DNA of 64,000 nt, taken from positions 124,001 through 188,000 of the forward strand of contig JAOALB010000088.1 in assembly GCA_025331125.1 (NCBI GenBank), in the 5' to 3' direction. The translations under genes and the position numbers were made by a program. Of the stretch, positions 34,848 through 47,480 are shown in pieces; position 1 is the stretch's first letter, and each line of letters begins with the position of its first letter. The notes below the pieces were generated by a model. The model did no database searches. It worked only from the letters and a program-made list of their open reading frames with translations, and had not been told where the DNA came from. Origin of the DNA: Mycogone perniciosa (Eukaryota; Ascomycota; Sordariomycetes; Hypocreales; Hypocreaceae).

Positions 34848-36874
34848 GTGACGGCACCGACTATGACGCGATGTTAATGCCCTGTCACGTAAGCTCTAGT
34901 TATGTAACTAGGCCCTAACGCGTTCCTAGCTATAGCTTTCTGTAAAGCCTTAAGGCTTCCTTACTCTCTATAATATAATAATAATATTTGCCTTAACCTG
35001 CCTTCCTATACTATAATAGTTTATGCTATCCTTTAACTCGGCTGCGCTGTCGCGAGGTATATACTTAATTAATTATAAACTTCCTTGAATTCCCCTTTTA
35101 TTCCCGAACCTATAATAACGCCTTTACAGCCTAGCCCTCGCCCCTTAAACCCTATACCTATAAGAAATTAATTATAAGCGAGATAAATATAAATACCCTA
35201 AACCTTACCCTGTAACCTAACTTGGCCTAATAGACTATAGTCCTTGCTATAAAGCTAGCGCTTTTCCTTTTTCTCCTTGAAACCTTATAAAAATCTAGTA
35301 TTAATAGCGACTATATATATTTAATAAATGCAATTATTAAAGATAATAACCTTTATCACTAATTCTATCTCTTTAATTAAATAATAAATAAAGGCCTAGT
35401 TTAATAAAAAAAAATAAAAGTAAACCTTTAAATAGGAAATCTTAAAATAGGCAGCTGAAAATTAAAACCTTAAAGTATAAATTAAAGTTTAGGTTAAAGC
35501 TTTAAATATAGCTTTACTGCTAAACCTTGAAAATAATAACTTATTTAACTACTATTAAATTAAAAACTTTAAGTAATTTAATAGTAAATAAAAAGATATT
35601 ATTAAATATTAGTAAAAATATATTAACTAGCGCTTTTAAATTAATATTACTTTTATAAATAATTAATATTACTTTTTAATTAAACTTAAAAAGATTTTAT
35701 ATATTATAGGCCTTTTAAAAGGAAATATATATTAACTATAATAAAAAAACTTTAATACTATTATTAAAAGTTTTAATAACCTTACTTAATAGTATTAAAA
35801 GACTAATATAATACTTTTTACTAATTTTAAAAGGCATTATAATCTTTTAATAACCTATATATACTAAATAAGCTTTTCTAAAACTTTATAGTAAAGTTAT
35901 TTATATTAGGCAGTAAATATAGTAAAACTGCTAAATAGATAGTAAAGGCTTTAAAGATAAAGGTCTTTTAGGAACTTGCCGACACTATAAAGACTTAAGT
36001 AATTAAGCTAGATAAATTTAACTTTACTAAATAATATTAACTCTATTAAATTATTTATAATAGGCTTTAAGAAGGCGCCTATTATAATACCTTTTGCGCT
36101 GCTTAAATAGGCCGGTATTAATAAAGCTATTAATAATAGCAGCAATATTATTAACGCTAGTAGAATAATTAAGTAAATAACTAAGCAAACAATTAAGCTG
36201 CTGCCTTAGCGCTAACCAGTAACCTAATATAGCTAAATACTATATATATTATACTACCTTGCCTTTAAATCTTTCGCAAGGAATATATTACTAAAAGACT
36301 ATACTTTTACTATAAAAAAGTAAATTATAACTTTAATAAATATAATAAAAAGAAATAGGCTAATATATATTAAAGAAATTTATATTAAGTATAAAACTAA
36401 AATCACTAAATCCAGCTATACTAGCTATACTTTAACCTAGCAGTACTTTAAAGCTAGTAGTAAAATAGCCTAGTAAAGTATAATAATTAAACCTTAATAG
36501 TATATTAGTATTACCCGCAATATTTAATTAGCCTATAAATCCAGGCTTTAAATAATATACCCTCTTTAAATATTAATAAAGACAATAATAATAGCGCTGC
36601 TTTATTAACTTTTAATTTACTTTAATTTAACTAGCTATACCTATTAAAAACCTAAACTTAACTTATAAATTAAAAAAAAGATTAACCTTTATTAAAAATT
36701 ATAAATAAAGGTTAACTATAAATAGTATTATTCTCTTAAAATAAAATTACTGCTACTGTTTTAATTGAAAGCCCTTTAAATTTAAATTAATAAACAGTAA
36801 ATCCCTTTTAATATAAACTATACTATCCTTTATATATAATATTTATATTAATATAAAAGCTTTAATAGATAGTT

Positions 36875-36960
36875 TGTTGAGGGGGAATCAGCGCTCTAAA
36901 CATATACATACACCAACAATAACCGGAATAGAGCGCGGGAACCGCGCTCTTAATAGAACT
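36875..36960 (+). repeat. Start of a second LTR (TGTTGAGGGGGAATC...)
   Basis: A GC-retaining patch with a typical TGTTGAGGGG LTR start and a short palindrome (GAGCGCGG...CCGCGCTC), following AT-rich retroelement sequence. The right boundary is not determined. Confidence 0.4.
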
Positions 36961-39037
36961 ATAAAGCTGTAATTAAGTAATATAAAGGCTAAAAGATACT
37001 GCAAATCATTTAATTATAATATCTGCAGTTAAAAGTAACTAATAGTTACCTCTTTATACTTTAATGGCTGTAAAAATATAGGTAAAGGTAGTATATTAAA
37101 GGAGAATGCAGGTTAATCCTATTAAACTAGGTCTATCTGTTTATCTTTATAGCTTTATGCCTCCTTAATCTAATAATTACTTAAATAAGCAATTAATATT
37201 ACTTGGGTAGGCTAGTAAAAAGGACTGTAAATGTATTAGGTATATCAGTTACCTTTAATAAAGTATAAGTTTAACCTATTTTACTGTATATTTATAGTAA
37301 CTCTTTTAATTAGGTTTAAATAGTATTTATTTAGCTTACCCTTAAAGTTACTATTTATAAGTAATATATTTTCTAGTTTTAAAGGTATAGCACTATATAG
37401 TAATAGCCTATATTATAAAAGGTTATTTTTATTTTTATTATTAAAGTTACTGCTGCTAGTTTATCTTTTATTGCCTGCAGTAATTTAATTAAAATATTAG
37501 TAATTAATTATAGTAACTATTTATTTATCTAAAGTATTATTATCCCTATTTAATTTTATATAACTAAAGTCTAAATTCTATTCTATTAAATTATTTAAAT
37601 ATAATAAATATTTATTTACTTTATTTTCTTTAAAAATATCTTTAAAAGTTAAAGATTTAAGTTTTAGCTAGTATCCCTTTTAGTTTATTATAAATATTTA
37701 TCTAGGTTATTTAAAGTATTATCCGCTTTTATTTTTACTAGATTTATAAATAAGGCAGCTATTATTATAGTATATAGTTTAGTTAAGTAATATATAATTA
37801 GTAGTTTTCGAAATTATATTAACTTTTCGTTTAAGTTTTAGTGCAGGCTTTTAAATTTTATTAGTTTTTAGCTTTTATAAAGCTTTATAGTCCTTTAAAA
37901 TATATCCTGGTTTATTATAGTTATAATAAATAACCTTTACCTTTCCCTTTTAAATAGTATTTAAATCTATTTAACTAAATCTTTTATTATTAAAGTTAAT
38001 AATATATTTTTATTACTTTTTACTTTAATTTATATATCTTTAATATTTATAAACTTATTTAAATTACTATTATCCTTTCTTTATATTTAAATAGAGTTTA
38101 TAAAGTAAATTATCTATATTTATATATATTTTTAATAAACTTAATAATACCTTTATTGCAAGAGAACTTATAAGCTTCCCTTTTAATTTCTGGCTTAAAT
38201 CTATTATAAGATTGTTTAATAAAAGTAAAGTTTCTTTATTTAACTTTAAAAGTATAGTTTTTAAAGTATATAGTATAGTTAAAATATTTTCCTTTTTAAA
38301 TTAAATTTATAAATTTATTTTCTGCAGTATATTTTTTATTAATATAATTAAAGATATTCTTTAGTTTTTCTTTAAATTAATTATAGTTAATAAATATAAG
38401 CTATATTTACTTATTAGCTTTACTTTTATTATTAAAGAAATCCCTTTAAGTAGGTTTAAACTACTTTAAGGCATTTCCTTTAAATTATTTAATAGCTAAA
38501 AGGACTTTACTAATCTTTATACTAAAGCTAGTTAAAAAATAGGTAAAGTAGTTATATAGTTAAATAAAAAATAGTTAAAGTGCTATAGTACTTTTATTAA
38601 AGGGCTTAAAGGGTTATATTTTAAGTAACTCTTTTAAGTCCTTTAAAGGTTAATTCCTTTTATGGTTTAGTATAAGGTTTAGAGCAGGTAAGGCCTAATT
38701 CTATAAATTTATAATAGTAGTTTACTGTTAATAAATTATTTATTAAAGTCTAGTATTTTCAGCAATTAAATATTAATAGTATTATTTTTATTTTATATAG
38801 TTAGCTTTTATATATTAAAAGGCTTCCTTTATATAAATGTATAGTTATTTTATTTTATTAACTTTATTTTTATCTTTACTTTTATTTATATTATTATCTC
38901 TATTATTATCCTATCTTTAGTAAAAACGTAGGATAAAGGGTAGAGTATTAAAATTATTAAAAGAAGATACTGTAGCGAATATATTTACAATATTATTTAA
39001 GATTTTTAACAGCCTTTTAAATAAAAGTTATTAATAT

Positions 39038-39250
39038 ATAACGATCTAGGTTAATTTTTAAGGGATAAACTAAGGTTTATAGGTTTATATTAATAAAAAG
39101 GTTAAAGATAAATATTAAGCAGGGTAATATAATTACAATTCTATAAAATAAACAGTTCTAGTAAATATAATTATTAATAACTATTTAAGTAACTATACTA
39201 AATAAATAATAAATCAGGTATATATATATAAAGGAAATATATTAAAGACT
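39038..39250 (+). repeat. ATAACGATCYRGGTTA repeat family, copy 1 of 3
   Basis: About 210 bases that recur at 57428 and 57783, all starting ATAACGATC and sharing GGTTTATAGGTTTAT and TACTAAGCAGGGTAA-like words. This copy has diverged most. It is probably part of an LTR. Confidence 0.7.
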
Positions 39251-39572
39251 AATATCCTTAAGTTATAGACTAATCCTTTAAAAGCGTAGTCTATTATATA
39301 AAAGTCAGGGACTATAACCTAATTGTCGGTCCTAGTTATATATATATATATATAATGTTTGTATATATAGGCCGCATATTCGGGTCGTGACATTAATCAG
39401 TTAGTAAAAAGCCCCGCTAAAATAATAAACAATAGTAAATTGAGCCTTAGCCCTTAAATAAAACTAGTGCAGGAACCCCCCCGCTAGCTAATAGCCTAAA
39501 ACAGGTTATATAGGCTACAATTTAAAATTAACCTGTTCCACTATGATAGACCTAGGTGCATTATTTGTATAG

Positions 39573-40159
39573 TTAGCTATTGGCTTGCGGACGAGAAGCG
39601 TTATATCGAACTTTGCTAATGCATCCATAATACCAAAGACGTTTTCTATTGATTCCTGTCTGTTTAATTATACGCATTAGGATTGTAGATACAGTTGGAT
39701 GAGAAGGTGTCATATCTCGTACCCCGATCCAAGCTACGTTCTTAATAGGTATAGACATTGTAAGGTTATCAGATTGCTGTGACATTAATAAATATGTCTC
39801 TATATGACTACTTACTTTGGTATATGCTCGGCTTTCTTCTCTTTTACGTCTAAAATCTCTCCTCGGTGAAATATGTAACGAATTCGGATTTTTCTTTTCA
39901 TCAATTAACATCTATACTCGAGAGCTGATTGATAAGAAATTGTTTGAAATCAACCTCGTGAAGGCTTATAGTTCAGTGGAGGAGAGTGATAGGCCGCATT
40001 ATAGCGCCATTGGTAATCAAGAGAAGTGTTTTCTTTAAACAGGATAGAAATTTGTATTGTTACCTTGAAGGCGTTGTTTAGTAATCCCTCAATTTTTGAA
40101 TTATAATCAGCTGCTCCCTTGACCGCGCTGTTGGTCGCTTCATCTATGAGTTCCTTCAT
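39573..40159 (-). CDS. Hypothetical two-exon gene or relic between retroelement and NmrA-like gene
   Basis: A 32-codon start (MKELIDEATNSAVKGAADYN...) ends at a GTAACA donor near 40063, and a TATAG acceptor at about 39912 would join it in frame to a 112-codon segment ending at 39573. The product (144 codons) has a short amphipathic N terminus and a basic middle (SPRRDFRRKREESR). I recognise no domain. The intron (about 150 nt) is long for this window. This could equally be a truncated gene whose 3' part was lost to the retroelement block on its left. Confidence 0.25.
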
Positions 40160-40745
40160 GATTATTATTCAATGTTGCAACCTCGCTTCCAGGGTATTTC
40201 TCTCACATGTGTTCGTACACTAATAGCAGACTCATTTGTCCCTCCTGTACGGAGTAAATGAGAGTTAATTACTTAAGCCTCAATAGTGCTAACTTTGTAG
40301 ATGGTTGGCTTGAACTTTTTGTGGGGTATGAAGGAGAAGGGTTTGTGATTACTGATCAATATTGCAGCCTCCCCATGGGTTCGCATCACTAATCCCTCCC
40401 ATAGATTCTTGTGGCGGCGGTCTATGAAAATTGATAGTTAGCATCACTTAAGCCTTGACGGTGCCAACTTTTTGGCATACATGTTTTGCGGGCGTTTCCC
40501 TCATCGGGAACATGAAAAATTCGAGAAATTTTGTCATTTTCTTTTAACTTCGGCAGACGTCATATGGCGATGAAAACATAGCTAGCTAGGAGTTCGCTCA
40601 CACACACACACATATATATATCTTCACAGCAGTTCATCATTATCCAACAAATTGTCCAACATCAGCAACCATCTTCATCAACTTAATTCGTAAGGACTCA
40701 ATTCTTCAGCGCCCTTAAATCAAGAAACCTTAGAAGTTTTAGGCC

Positions 40746-41830
40746 ATGTCAGATACTAAGGAAACCGTTCTGGTCATCGGGGGTACAGGCGCTCAAGGAG
40801 TACCGGTCGTCAAATGTCTGTCAACGATTGCGTTCTGTTAAAGTTACTGTTATTAACCTTTTCACTAGCACTGGCATCGGATTCTAAGTATGCTATACGC
40901 GTCATGACAAGAAACCCTTCCTCTAAAGATGCTATCGAATTGGCGTCGATTCCTGGAGTGACTATATTTGAAGGAAATACCTACAATGAACCGACACTTC
41001 GAGAGGCGTTCAAAGGCGTCCAGTATGTCTTTGCCAATACTAATGGATTTGCCATTGGAGAAATGGCAGAGATCTACTGGGGCATTCGTATATATGAACT
41101 CGCTCGGGAATTCCGAGTGAAGCACCTCATCTACGCAGCTCTTGAGTATGCTTCGAAGCTCGGAGACTTCAACCCTAAATATCGCTGTGGCCATGTTGAC
41201 GGGAAGGGCAAAGTTGCGGACTACATATCTGCGCAGCCAACAACTCCAATGGCTTGGACTGTCCTGACCTCATGCTTGTACATGGAAGGGCTCTCGGAAT
41301 TCCTCCAGCCTTTCCCTGATCGTGAGGATCCAAGCACGCTTGTCTTCACAGCTCCTCTAGGAGAAGGAAAATGCCCCCTCATCCATCTTGAGGACTATGG
41401 CCATTATGCCAGGTGGATTCTCGATACACCATCTAAGAGCAATGGTTTACAATTGCACGTCGCTACAGAAGACATCGCTTGGAAAGACCTTGCGGCTACT
41501 TTTACCACAGTCACTGGCCAAAAGGCCGTATACAAAGACATCACATTGGACCAATATTTCAAACTCCCGATTTTTGCGAATCCGGAAATGGTAGTTGGTC
41601 ATTCAGCTGACAAGGAGAATCCCACTTTGTTCACTTACCGTGAGAACTTCTCGGGGTTTTGGAACATGTGGAAAGATAATTTGACGAAGAGGGATTATGA
41701 GCTGTTGGATGAGATTTTGCCTAATAGAGTGAAGAGCGTGAAGGAATGGATGGAGAAAACAGGATATACAGGAAAACCATCCTCCGTCCTCAAGGACTAC
41801 CGGGACGGGGTCGGTGGCAGAAATGCTTAA
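40746..41830 (+). CDS. NmrA-like NAD(P)-binding protein, 2 exons
   Basis: An atypical short-chain dehydrogenase of the NmrA/HSCARG type, a Rossmann-fold protein that binds NAD(P) and often acts as a redox sensor or isoflavone-reductase-like enzyme. The exons 40746-40815 and 40869-41830 give 343 codons. The 53-nt intron has donor GTCTGT (slightly unusual), branch TTAAC and acceptor CTAG; splicing joins VVK to SLASDSKYAIRVMTRNP, as in relatives. The nucleotide-binding motif GGTGAQG lies at residues 12-18, and VRVLTRNP-type strand 2 specificity (here IRVMTRNPSS) suggests NADP. Next come FANTNGFA, KHLIYAAL (family position of the NmrA His-Leu-Ile strand) and the C-terminal substrate domain with FWNMWKDN. 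No break. Confidence 0.9.
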
Positions 41831-42802
41831 CCAGGCAGTGCTGCTATTTTTGTCGCATAGATGCGGTACAGATCATTGGTCAAGACATATAGGAAATAGT
41901 CACTCAACGAGTCAATAAGGTTGTCTCCATCTAACTGTTAATTGATGATGTGCCTTCTATCTCCTTCATCTATCTGACCTTGTTCCCTTCCTTATATATC
42001 CATCATGTGTCCGGGAGCAACATCGTATCTCGTTCCGATTCTTGTTGCCACTTTCCAACATAACTCACGCATCTAGGTCATCTATCTGGCTAGGCAAGGG
42101 CCCTTGATGTCTGTCTTAGCCAATACGACCTACCAGCCGGCTGCGGCTGTCATGATCAATCTAGCTATCTAATTTGCATCAAACAGGAATGCTTCTGCCG
42201 GGCTAGCTTGAAGGCTATTGCAAATAGCTTGTAAGACCGACCTTTTGCTGACCGGTTTGAGCCGTCTGACCTACCGAGCTGCGATTGTCTTCTCTCTTCC
42301 TACTTATGTGGGCAGGATCATAGTTGCACCTAGTTCCTGGCTATTTTACCATGACCTTCGTGGTGGCTTACTATCTCTGTCTTCCAGGTATAGAGAGATA
42401 GCTCAGTAGCACGGTTGTTGCTAGACCTAGCTATTCGTATTGGTCTGTGTTTGTAGCTTTTATAAGCAGCTTTATCCGACGACTACGTCGCAGTCGATCC
42501 AACATGATGTAACATCCAAACTCTCAAGCATGCAACCCCCCTGATCAGAATGCATGGTACTTAATCCACGATGTGGTGATGAATGTCAACATCAACGTCA
42601 TGATCACCACCTTAATCGGGAGGTCCTGCACAGATCGTCTGGGGGATCAGTAACCAAGTTGATCCGCCTCTATATATATTGCTGTAATTAGTCCCCTCAT
42701 CTAAATAGAATTAAGAGTCTTGTATTGCCTCCAGTTATAGGCATCATTTGCGGGGCTCCATTATCTGACCAACCCCTCTTGCATAATAATTAAACATGCC
42801 AT
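41831..42802. other. Intergenic; possible solo-LTR-like features near 42500-42770
   Basis: No gene. The segment at 42660-42740 has a TATATATAT box followed by an LTR-like end (AAGAGTCTTGTATT...), but matching termini or target duplications were not found. Confidence 0.3.
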
Positions 42803-44541
42803 TCAGTTCTCATACATGACAGTTTCGAATTCACTCTTTGCTCTAATCTTTGGACCGTATTTGAATAGAGCCCACGGAATGGGCAATAATATAATGGTAA
42901 TGAAACCAAGAAGACTGGCGGCCCAACCAACCCCAAGCTTGTCGTACACTATATTTATATCAGACATCTCGCGCGCTAAGATGAATTGGAGAAGAATACT
43001 TACTCTGTACAGTGAAGAGAGGGAACACGGCGGCAAAGGTGTAACGCGCCAAACTATTAGAACTCGAAGCACTGGCAACAGTATTGCCGGTATATGTGTC
43101 CGTAATATACTGTACTGTACTAACAAACACACAGATATTCCCCCATGCAAACGGGATAATAGCAGCCGCTGGGCTTGCCCAGGAGATCGTTGGTCTCGCC
43201 GTCCACGCAAACCAAAATAGGCCAATAGGAAGGCCGAAACTTCCCATCAGCGCTGGGTAAAGGCGGTACTCTGGTGGCACCTTATGAGGCGGGTAATTGA
43301 CAATCTGCTTGCGGTATAGAAAGATATCGCATGCCGTGATTGTAATCAAGCCGATAAGGCACCCAATGACGATGGATAGAAAGACGAGACCGGATTGTTC
43401 GATGTCGAAGTTATATACTTTACCGAATGTGTATGGCACCCCAGCAAAGAAGCTGAACAATATGCCAAAGGAGACAGCTGCGTAGAGACAAATAAAGGCT
43501 ACGATAGGCTCAGTGAATAACATGAGAATCGGACGGGCGACGGCGACAACGACGAATGTTTGCATTCGGTCGGCCAGAGGGGGCAGCGGGGGAACTGGCT
43601 CTCCGCGTTTCATGGCGAGTCGGCGCTTGAGGACAGGATGGAACGTCTCCTTTGAGAAGGGCATGAGAATCATACAGAAGATCGCGAAGAAAAGAAGTGT
43701 CCATAAATCCCATCGCCAGCCTCTAAGGGTGGTGACGAAGGATCCAATGACAGGCCTGAGTACCACGTCAGTTCTGCTGCTGTGGTATGAACATAGCAGA
43801 GGTTATAGATAGGATGGGAGATAAAACAGGGCTTACCCAAGACCAGGCCCTAAGAATGGCATCAAGATGAAAATTGAGCTCACAGGACCACGAGCCTTGG
43901 GCGTGAATGTCTCTGCAAATGTGCCCGGGGCAAGGCTGAATACTGGAGCCCAGCAAAGACCAGCGAGAAAGCGCAGAAAGCACAAAACACCGAAGTTATG
44001 CACGAAGCCAGCGCCGAGGGTGAAAATAGCACCGAGACACAAGCTTCCTACGTAGACAGGGTATCGACCAACCGTTTCGGATAGAGGTCCTCCTACTACA
44101 GGACCAAGACCTAGGGCAAGGATATAGAATGTCAAGGGTAGGATGGCGACGGTGGCGCTGACGTTGAACTCGGCCATGAGTTGAGCTTTAGAGGAGCTCA
44201 AAATAGATGTTGCCAGTGATCTGCAATGCATATTAGTTCCCTGTTGATACTGAATTCGAATTTTCAAAGTCTCCTAGAGATTCGAGGAGGGATTGGCTTG
44301 TAACTTACACCGTGAAGGCAAAGGCAGACATCATCACCACTATGCTGATTTTCCTCCAGGATGGCCAATTTTGCGGATTCTGAGGGTCAGATTCCCAGGC
44401 TATCGATTCGCTTGGAGGAGTCGCTTTCTCTAAATCGCTGTTGTTGTCGCTGGCCGGCTCTTGTGCCAACGCTGGAAGGCGAGATAACTCTTTGCCCACT
44501 ATGCCTCCATCGGCTAAAGCAGCTCCGACGACCGCTGACAT
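42803..44541 (-). CDS. MFS multidrug/polyamine-type transporter (DHA1), 4 exons
   Basis: The exons 44541-44309, 44220-43837, 43755-43004 and 42948-42803 join exactly to 504 codons; the introns (88, 81 and 55 nt) have GTAAGT/GTAAGC donors and CAG/TAG acceptors. A polar N-terminal tail of about 65 residues ends in the classic WESDPQNPQNWPSWRK motif of fungal DHA1 (Flr1/Tpo1-like) drug:H+ antiporters. TM1 follows, then GPLSETVGRYPVYVGSL (motif A position), SLAPGTFAETF with GP in TM5 (motif C region), a central loop (KRRLAMKRGEPVPPLPPLA) and six further TMs, including ASASSSNSLARYTFAAVFPLF near TM11. The exporter is expected in the plasma membrane. It stands next to an NmrA-like gene on the opposite strand, a pairing seen in accessory clusters, but no biosynthetic gene is present. 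Confidence 0.92.
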
Positions 44542-46508
44542 CTCGCCAAATACCCCAGAGACTTAGGCAGTGCCAACGAATGATTTGGTCGTGTACAAAT
44601 TGAGTATTCCCCAAATAACTGAGAGACGAGTTCGCTTTGTTCCGACTCTACGGGTAAAAAGTCTAAGAAATCGGGCCAGCGTGCGTATTATGTTCTGAAG
44701 TTTGGTGGAGGTAAATTGCCATAGCTTGCATCCTCAAGATTGTCTCCGGATATCGTAGGCCATCCTTCAGGCGGGGCTGCCGAGATTATGTAAATGATCA
44801 GCATCACACATGTCTTTCACACAACACGTTTGACAATAGAAACAGGTGAAGGGGCGATCATGGATATGTAAGCAGTCCCGGTCGCCAAAGGAGATTACGG
44901 CGCTATGCCCGTTTTTCACAGCGACTGTACTCTGTTGGGCGACTGATTACTATTCAGCCTACACCTTTAGACCAATATGATCGTATTCTCATGCTTTTCT
45001 AGATAGATTTCCTGAATAATTAACCTAGCACGCCCTGCAATGATAATGTTCTCTTCCCAAGCCGAGAGCTGCAAGCAGCACATCATCGGGGCTCAATGAT
45101 CTAGGTATGTCCGGGCCGCTCGGCAAGATGAAACATCTCATCCACAGTGCAATTATGACCCAAGGGGATGGAATCACCCCGGCAACCCTTGGAGAATTAC
45201 AGATGTATTAGATGTTGAGGATTGTCAAGGTCTGTGCTCCATAGAAAAGTGCAGCTAGGCAATTGAGTTCGAGATAATATTGGTAAACTTAATCAGAGGT
45301 AGATGATATCAGTAATCCACTAAATTCGGCCGAGATCCGCTCGGCCCGTTGTGGCTGAACCAGATGATTAATGCATGTGCCAAGCAGCTGAAAGGTCCGA
45401 AGCTCGAAGCTGAATGCTGGGCTCGGTGGTGAAAGAATGGCCGCGCCGAGGGTAAAGATGATGGTGATTTCCAATCTCAAAGCGACAAAGGTTCCTTCTG
45501 AGAAACGTCATGTGGATCATGCCCAATGGAAGGCAACAATTGTAAGCCAATGATGATCCTGTCGCCAGGGCTGTGCAGTATGTCCGTCATTGAGAGCCCA
45601 CTGAGCATCGCGGGCTCATGGGCGTGCCTCAGGTGGGAGTAACATCAAGACAATCATGTTGGGCAAAGAAGTTAATTCGGGCGATACTATAATATGGCCA
45701 GAATGTTTCGGCCAACCACACTTTGCTTGACTGGGAGCATTGAACATTCAGGATTCTCATAAGACCAAAACTAGGACGGAGCTGGCTTCAGAAAGGCGGT
45801 TGTCAACAACCAAGCATAACAACCATGAGCCTCATGGTGCAACTCTTCTCCCCAATTGCTGCGGTCAGACATCCGGAATGGTGGTTCTCTAAGCCGCATC
45901 ATCACCTCGTCCTAACGGGCCAGTCCCGCGCGGCGTGGCACACGTCCATCGTCATCCTGCTCTCAACGTGTTGCTGAACGCTGGCCTCTGAGTCAACAAC
46001 CTGCAGCCTAAGCACGTTTCGTTGCCCGTGGCGACGGTGACCGCACGCTGCTGATGTCGGCCTTAACGAAGCGCGAAGACCCTCTGGACGTCTTCTCTCT
46101 GGGAATAATCGTGTCGATAATGGAGAGTAAGGGAGGGCCTTCACAGTTTGTCGAAGTAAAAGGTACTAATTGGTTCTTAGATTAACTGCCAACTTTGTCA
46201 CTAATAACTGCTTTGAAGGTGGAAGCAGCAGTGGTGTTTGCCACCCATTCTGATAGATAATCCAATTTACCTATTAAAGTGAGAAGATATAGCATGAGCA
46301 TGGATTTTATCTAGGCTATGGAGAAATCCTGACAGCTCACAGTCGTAGGTCCTAATAACCTAGTGATATAACTATCAAATCTATATCATCATCGCCTTGC
46401 CACTGTTTCAAGGAGCCAAAGCAGTGGGATGCTTTCTATAGGTGGCAAAGATTAGGAGCAATAGTACCGAGAGGACCTGCGAGTTGTGAGGGAGCTTGTA
46501 TCGTAGGA
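44542..46508. other. Intergenic; faint coding relics
   Basis: The minus-strand frame 45289-45480 contains IIFTLGAA... and ELRTFQLLG, weakly resembling TM segments of the adjacent MFS gene. It may be a decayed paralogue, but I cannot show it. The rest has only short frames. Confidence 0.3.
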
Positions 46509-47480
46509 ATGTTGTCTCAGTTCAATTCTTTCTTGACGATATACAAGTCAAGAATTCTCTCACATGGCATTGACAATAAAGTTGAAAATATTGCAGAGGT
46601 TCACCGCAAATGTGCTCTCTGTTTTCTGAGGATGGGTTACCTACCACCTCCGTCACGGACTCTGACATGCCCCTACCAATCCCTGCAGCAAGGCACAGGC
46701 ATCTTGTCTGTGGCTAGGAGCTTAGAGTTGGGTATCTCCAAGTTCGAAGATATAGTTGTGGCTAAGGCTACTCCCGATGCTTTTGATGACGAAAATGTCT
46801 ACGTCAACAAAGCGAGCTTGGGGACAGTCACTGATGCCATACTGTGGGTTTTTTCTGATGCCAGGAGCCATGCACCTGGAACAAATTTGACTAATCTTTT
46901 ACAAAGCGGTATGTCCATGCTTTACCCAGTCTCGATCCCTCACCTTACAGATTTACGATACTCAGCACCGGGGTATTCCTTGCTCTATTTCATAATTATT
47001 CATGTGGGACATTGTATAGACCATCTATCTAACATCTAATTCGTCTTGTAGGCGGCCCCGTTACCTCGAAGACTATTCAAGTTTGAGAGATATTGTTACG
47101 ACTTTTCTTTGAAAAAGACATAGTATTCGTAACTTCGGCTGGTAACGAACCCGTCTTCACGGATAACGACGCATTTAAGAGTCAAGAAGGGACTAATACG
47201 TCATTGATCGTTATAGGCGGCGTCCGTAACAATGGCTTTATACAACTCGATATCGCTTTGGAGATGCGGTGAGCTTATATGCACAAGTTCTGCAAGTAAA
47301 ATCGGCCTATATCAAGGACCATGAGTCATACGTCCTCTCGACCAGTACATAGATTGCGACGGTTCAAGTAACAGGTTTAGCTGCCCACTTCCTGTCCAAG
47401 GATGAGCTCGCCGCCAAGCTCATCATCAGGACAGGTTGAGTATCGTGTTAAGCAATACGTTGTGGCCAATGACGACTACC
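46509..47480 (+). pseudogene. Subtilisin-like serine protease (S8), decayed
   Basis: Separate frames carry the landmarks of a fungal subtilase. First comes QGTGILSVARSLELGISKFE (His-motif region, where the catalytic His is Gln here). Then come AILWVFSDARS, VFVTSAGNEPVFTDND (oxyanion Asn region), SLIVIGGVRNNGF, and FGDAVSLYAQVLQ...TST*IATVQVTGLAAHFLSKDELA (Ser region, with a stop at the Ser position). The pieces lie in order but in different frames, with several stops. A separate subtilase fragment with the Asp motif lies on the opposite strand at 56343. The gene is clearly dead. Introns between some pieces cannot be excluded. Confidence 0.7.

Larger units (their letters stand above)
34848..39393 (+). 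mobile_element. RIP-degraded LTR retroelement block, nested
   Basis: This AT-rich block (far above the flanks) starts with TGTGACGGCACC and ends with CGTGACA, as LTR termini do. The left 400 bases (LTR-like) recur at about 57130-57424. On the plus strand at 36295-36360 a Gag-type zinc knuckle survives with its Cys, His and Gly codons turned into Tyr and Asn codons. A protease-like segment follows near 36750. At 36875 a second element begins (TGTTGAGGGGGAATC), so at least two elements are nested. No frame is intact. The changes are almost all C-to-T and G-to-A, as expected for RIP. Confidence 0.7.

Noticed and set aside
39340..40620. (TA)n and (CA)n tracts as possible regulatory or CRISPR-like repeats
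   Set aside because: They are ordinary microsatellites without regular spacers; CRISPR arrays are not expected in a fungal nuclear genome.
42500..42780. Solo LTR in front of the MFS drug-type transporter gene
   Set aside because: A TATA-like run and an LTR-like 3' end are visible, but no matching 5' end, target duplication or second copy was found.
45289..45550. Decayed MFS transporter fragment
   Set aside because: Only two short stretches resemble TM segments, which is too little to call a pseudogene.
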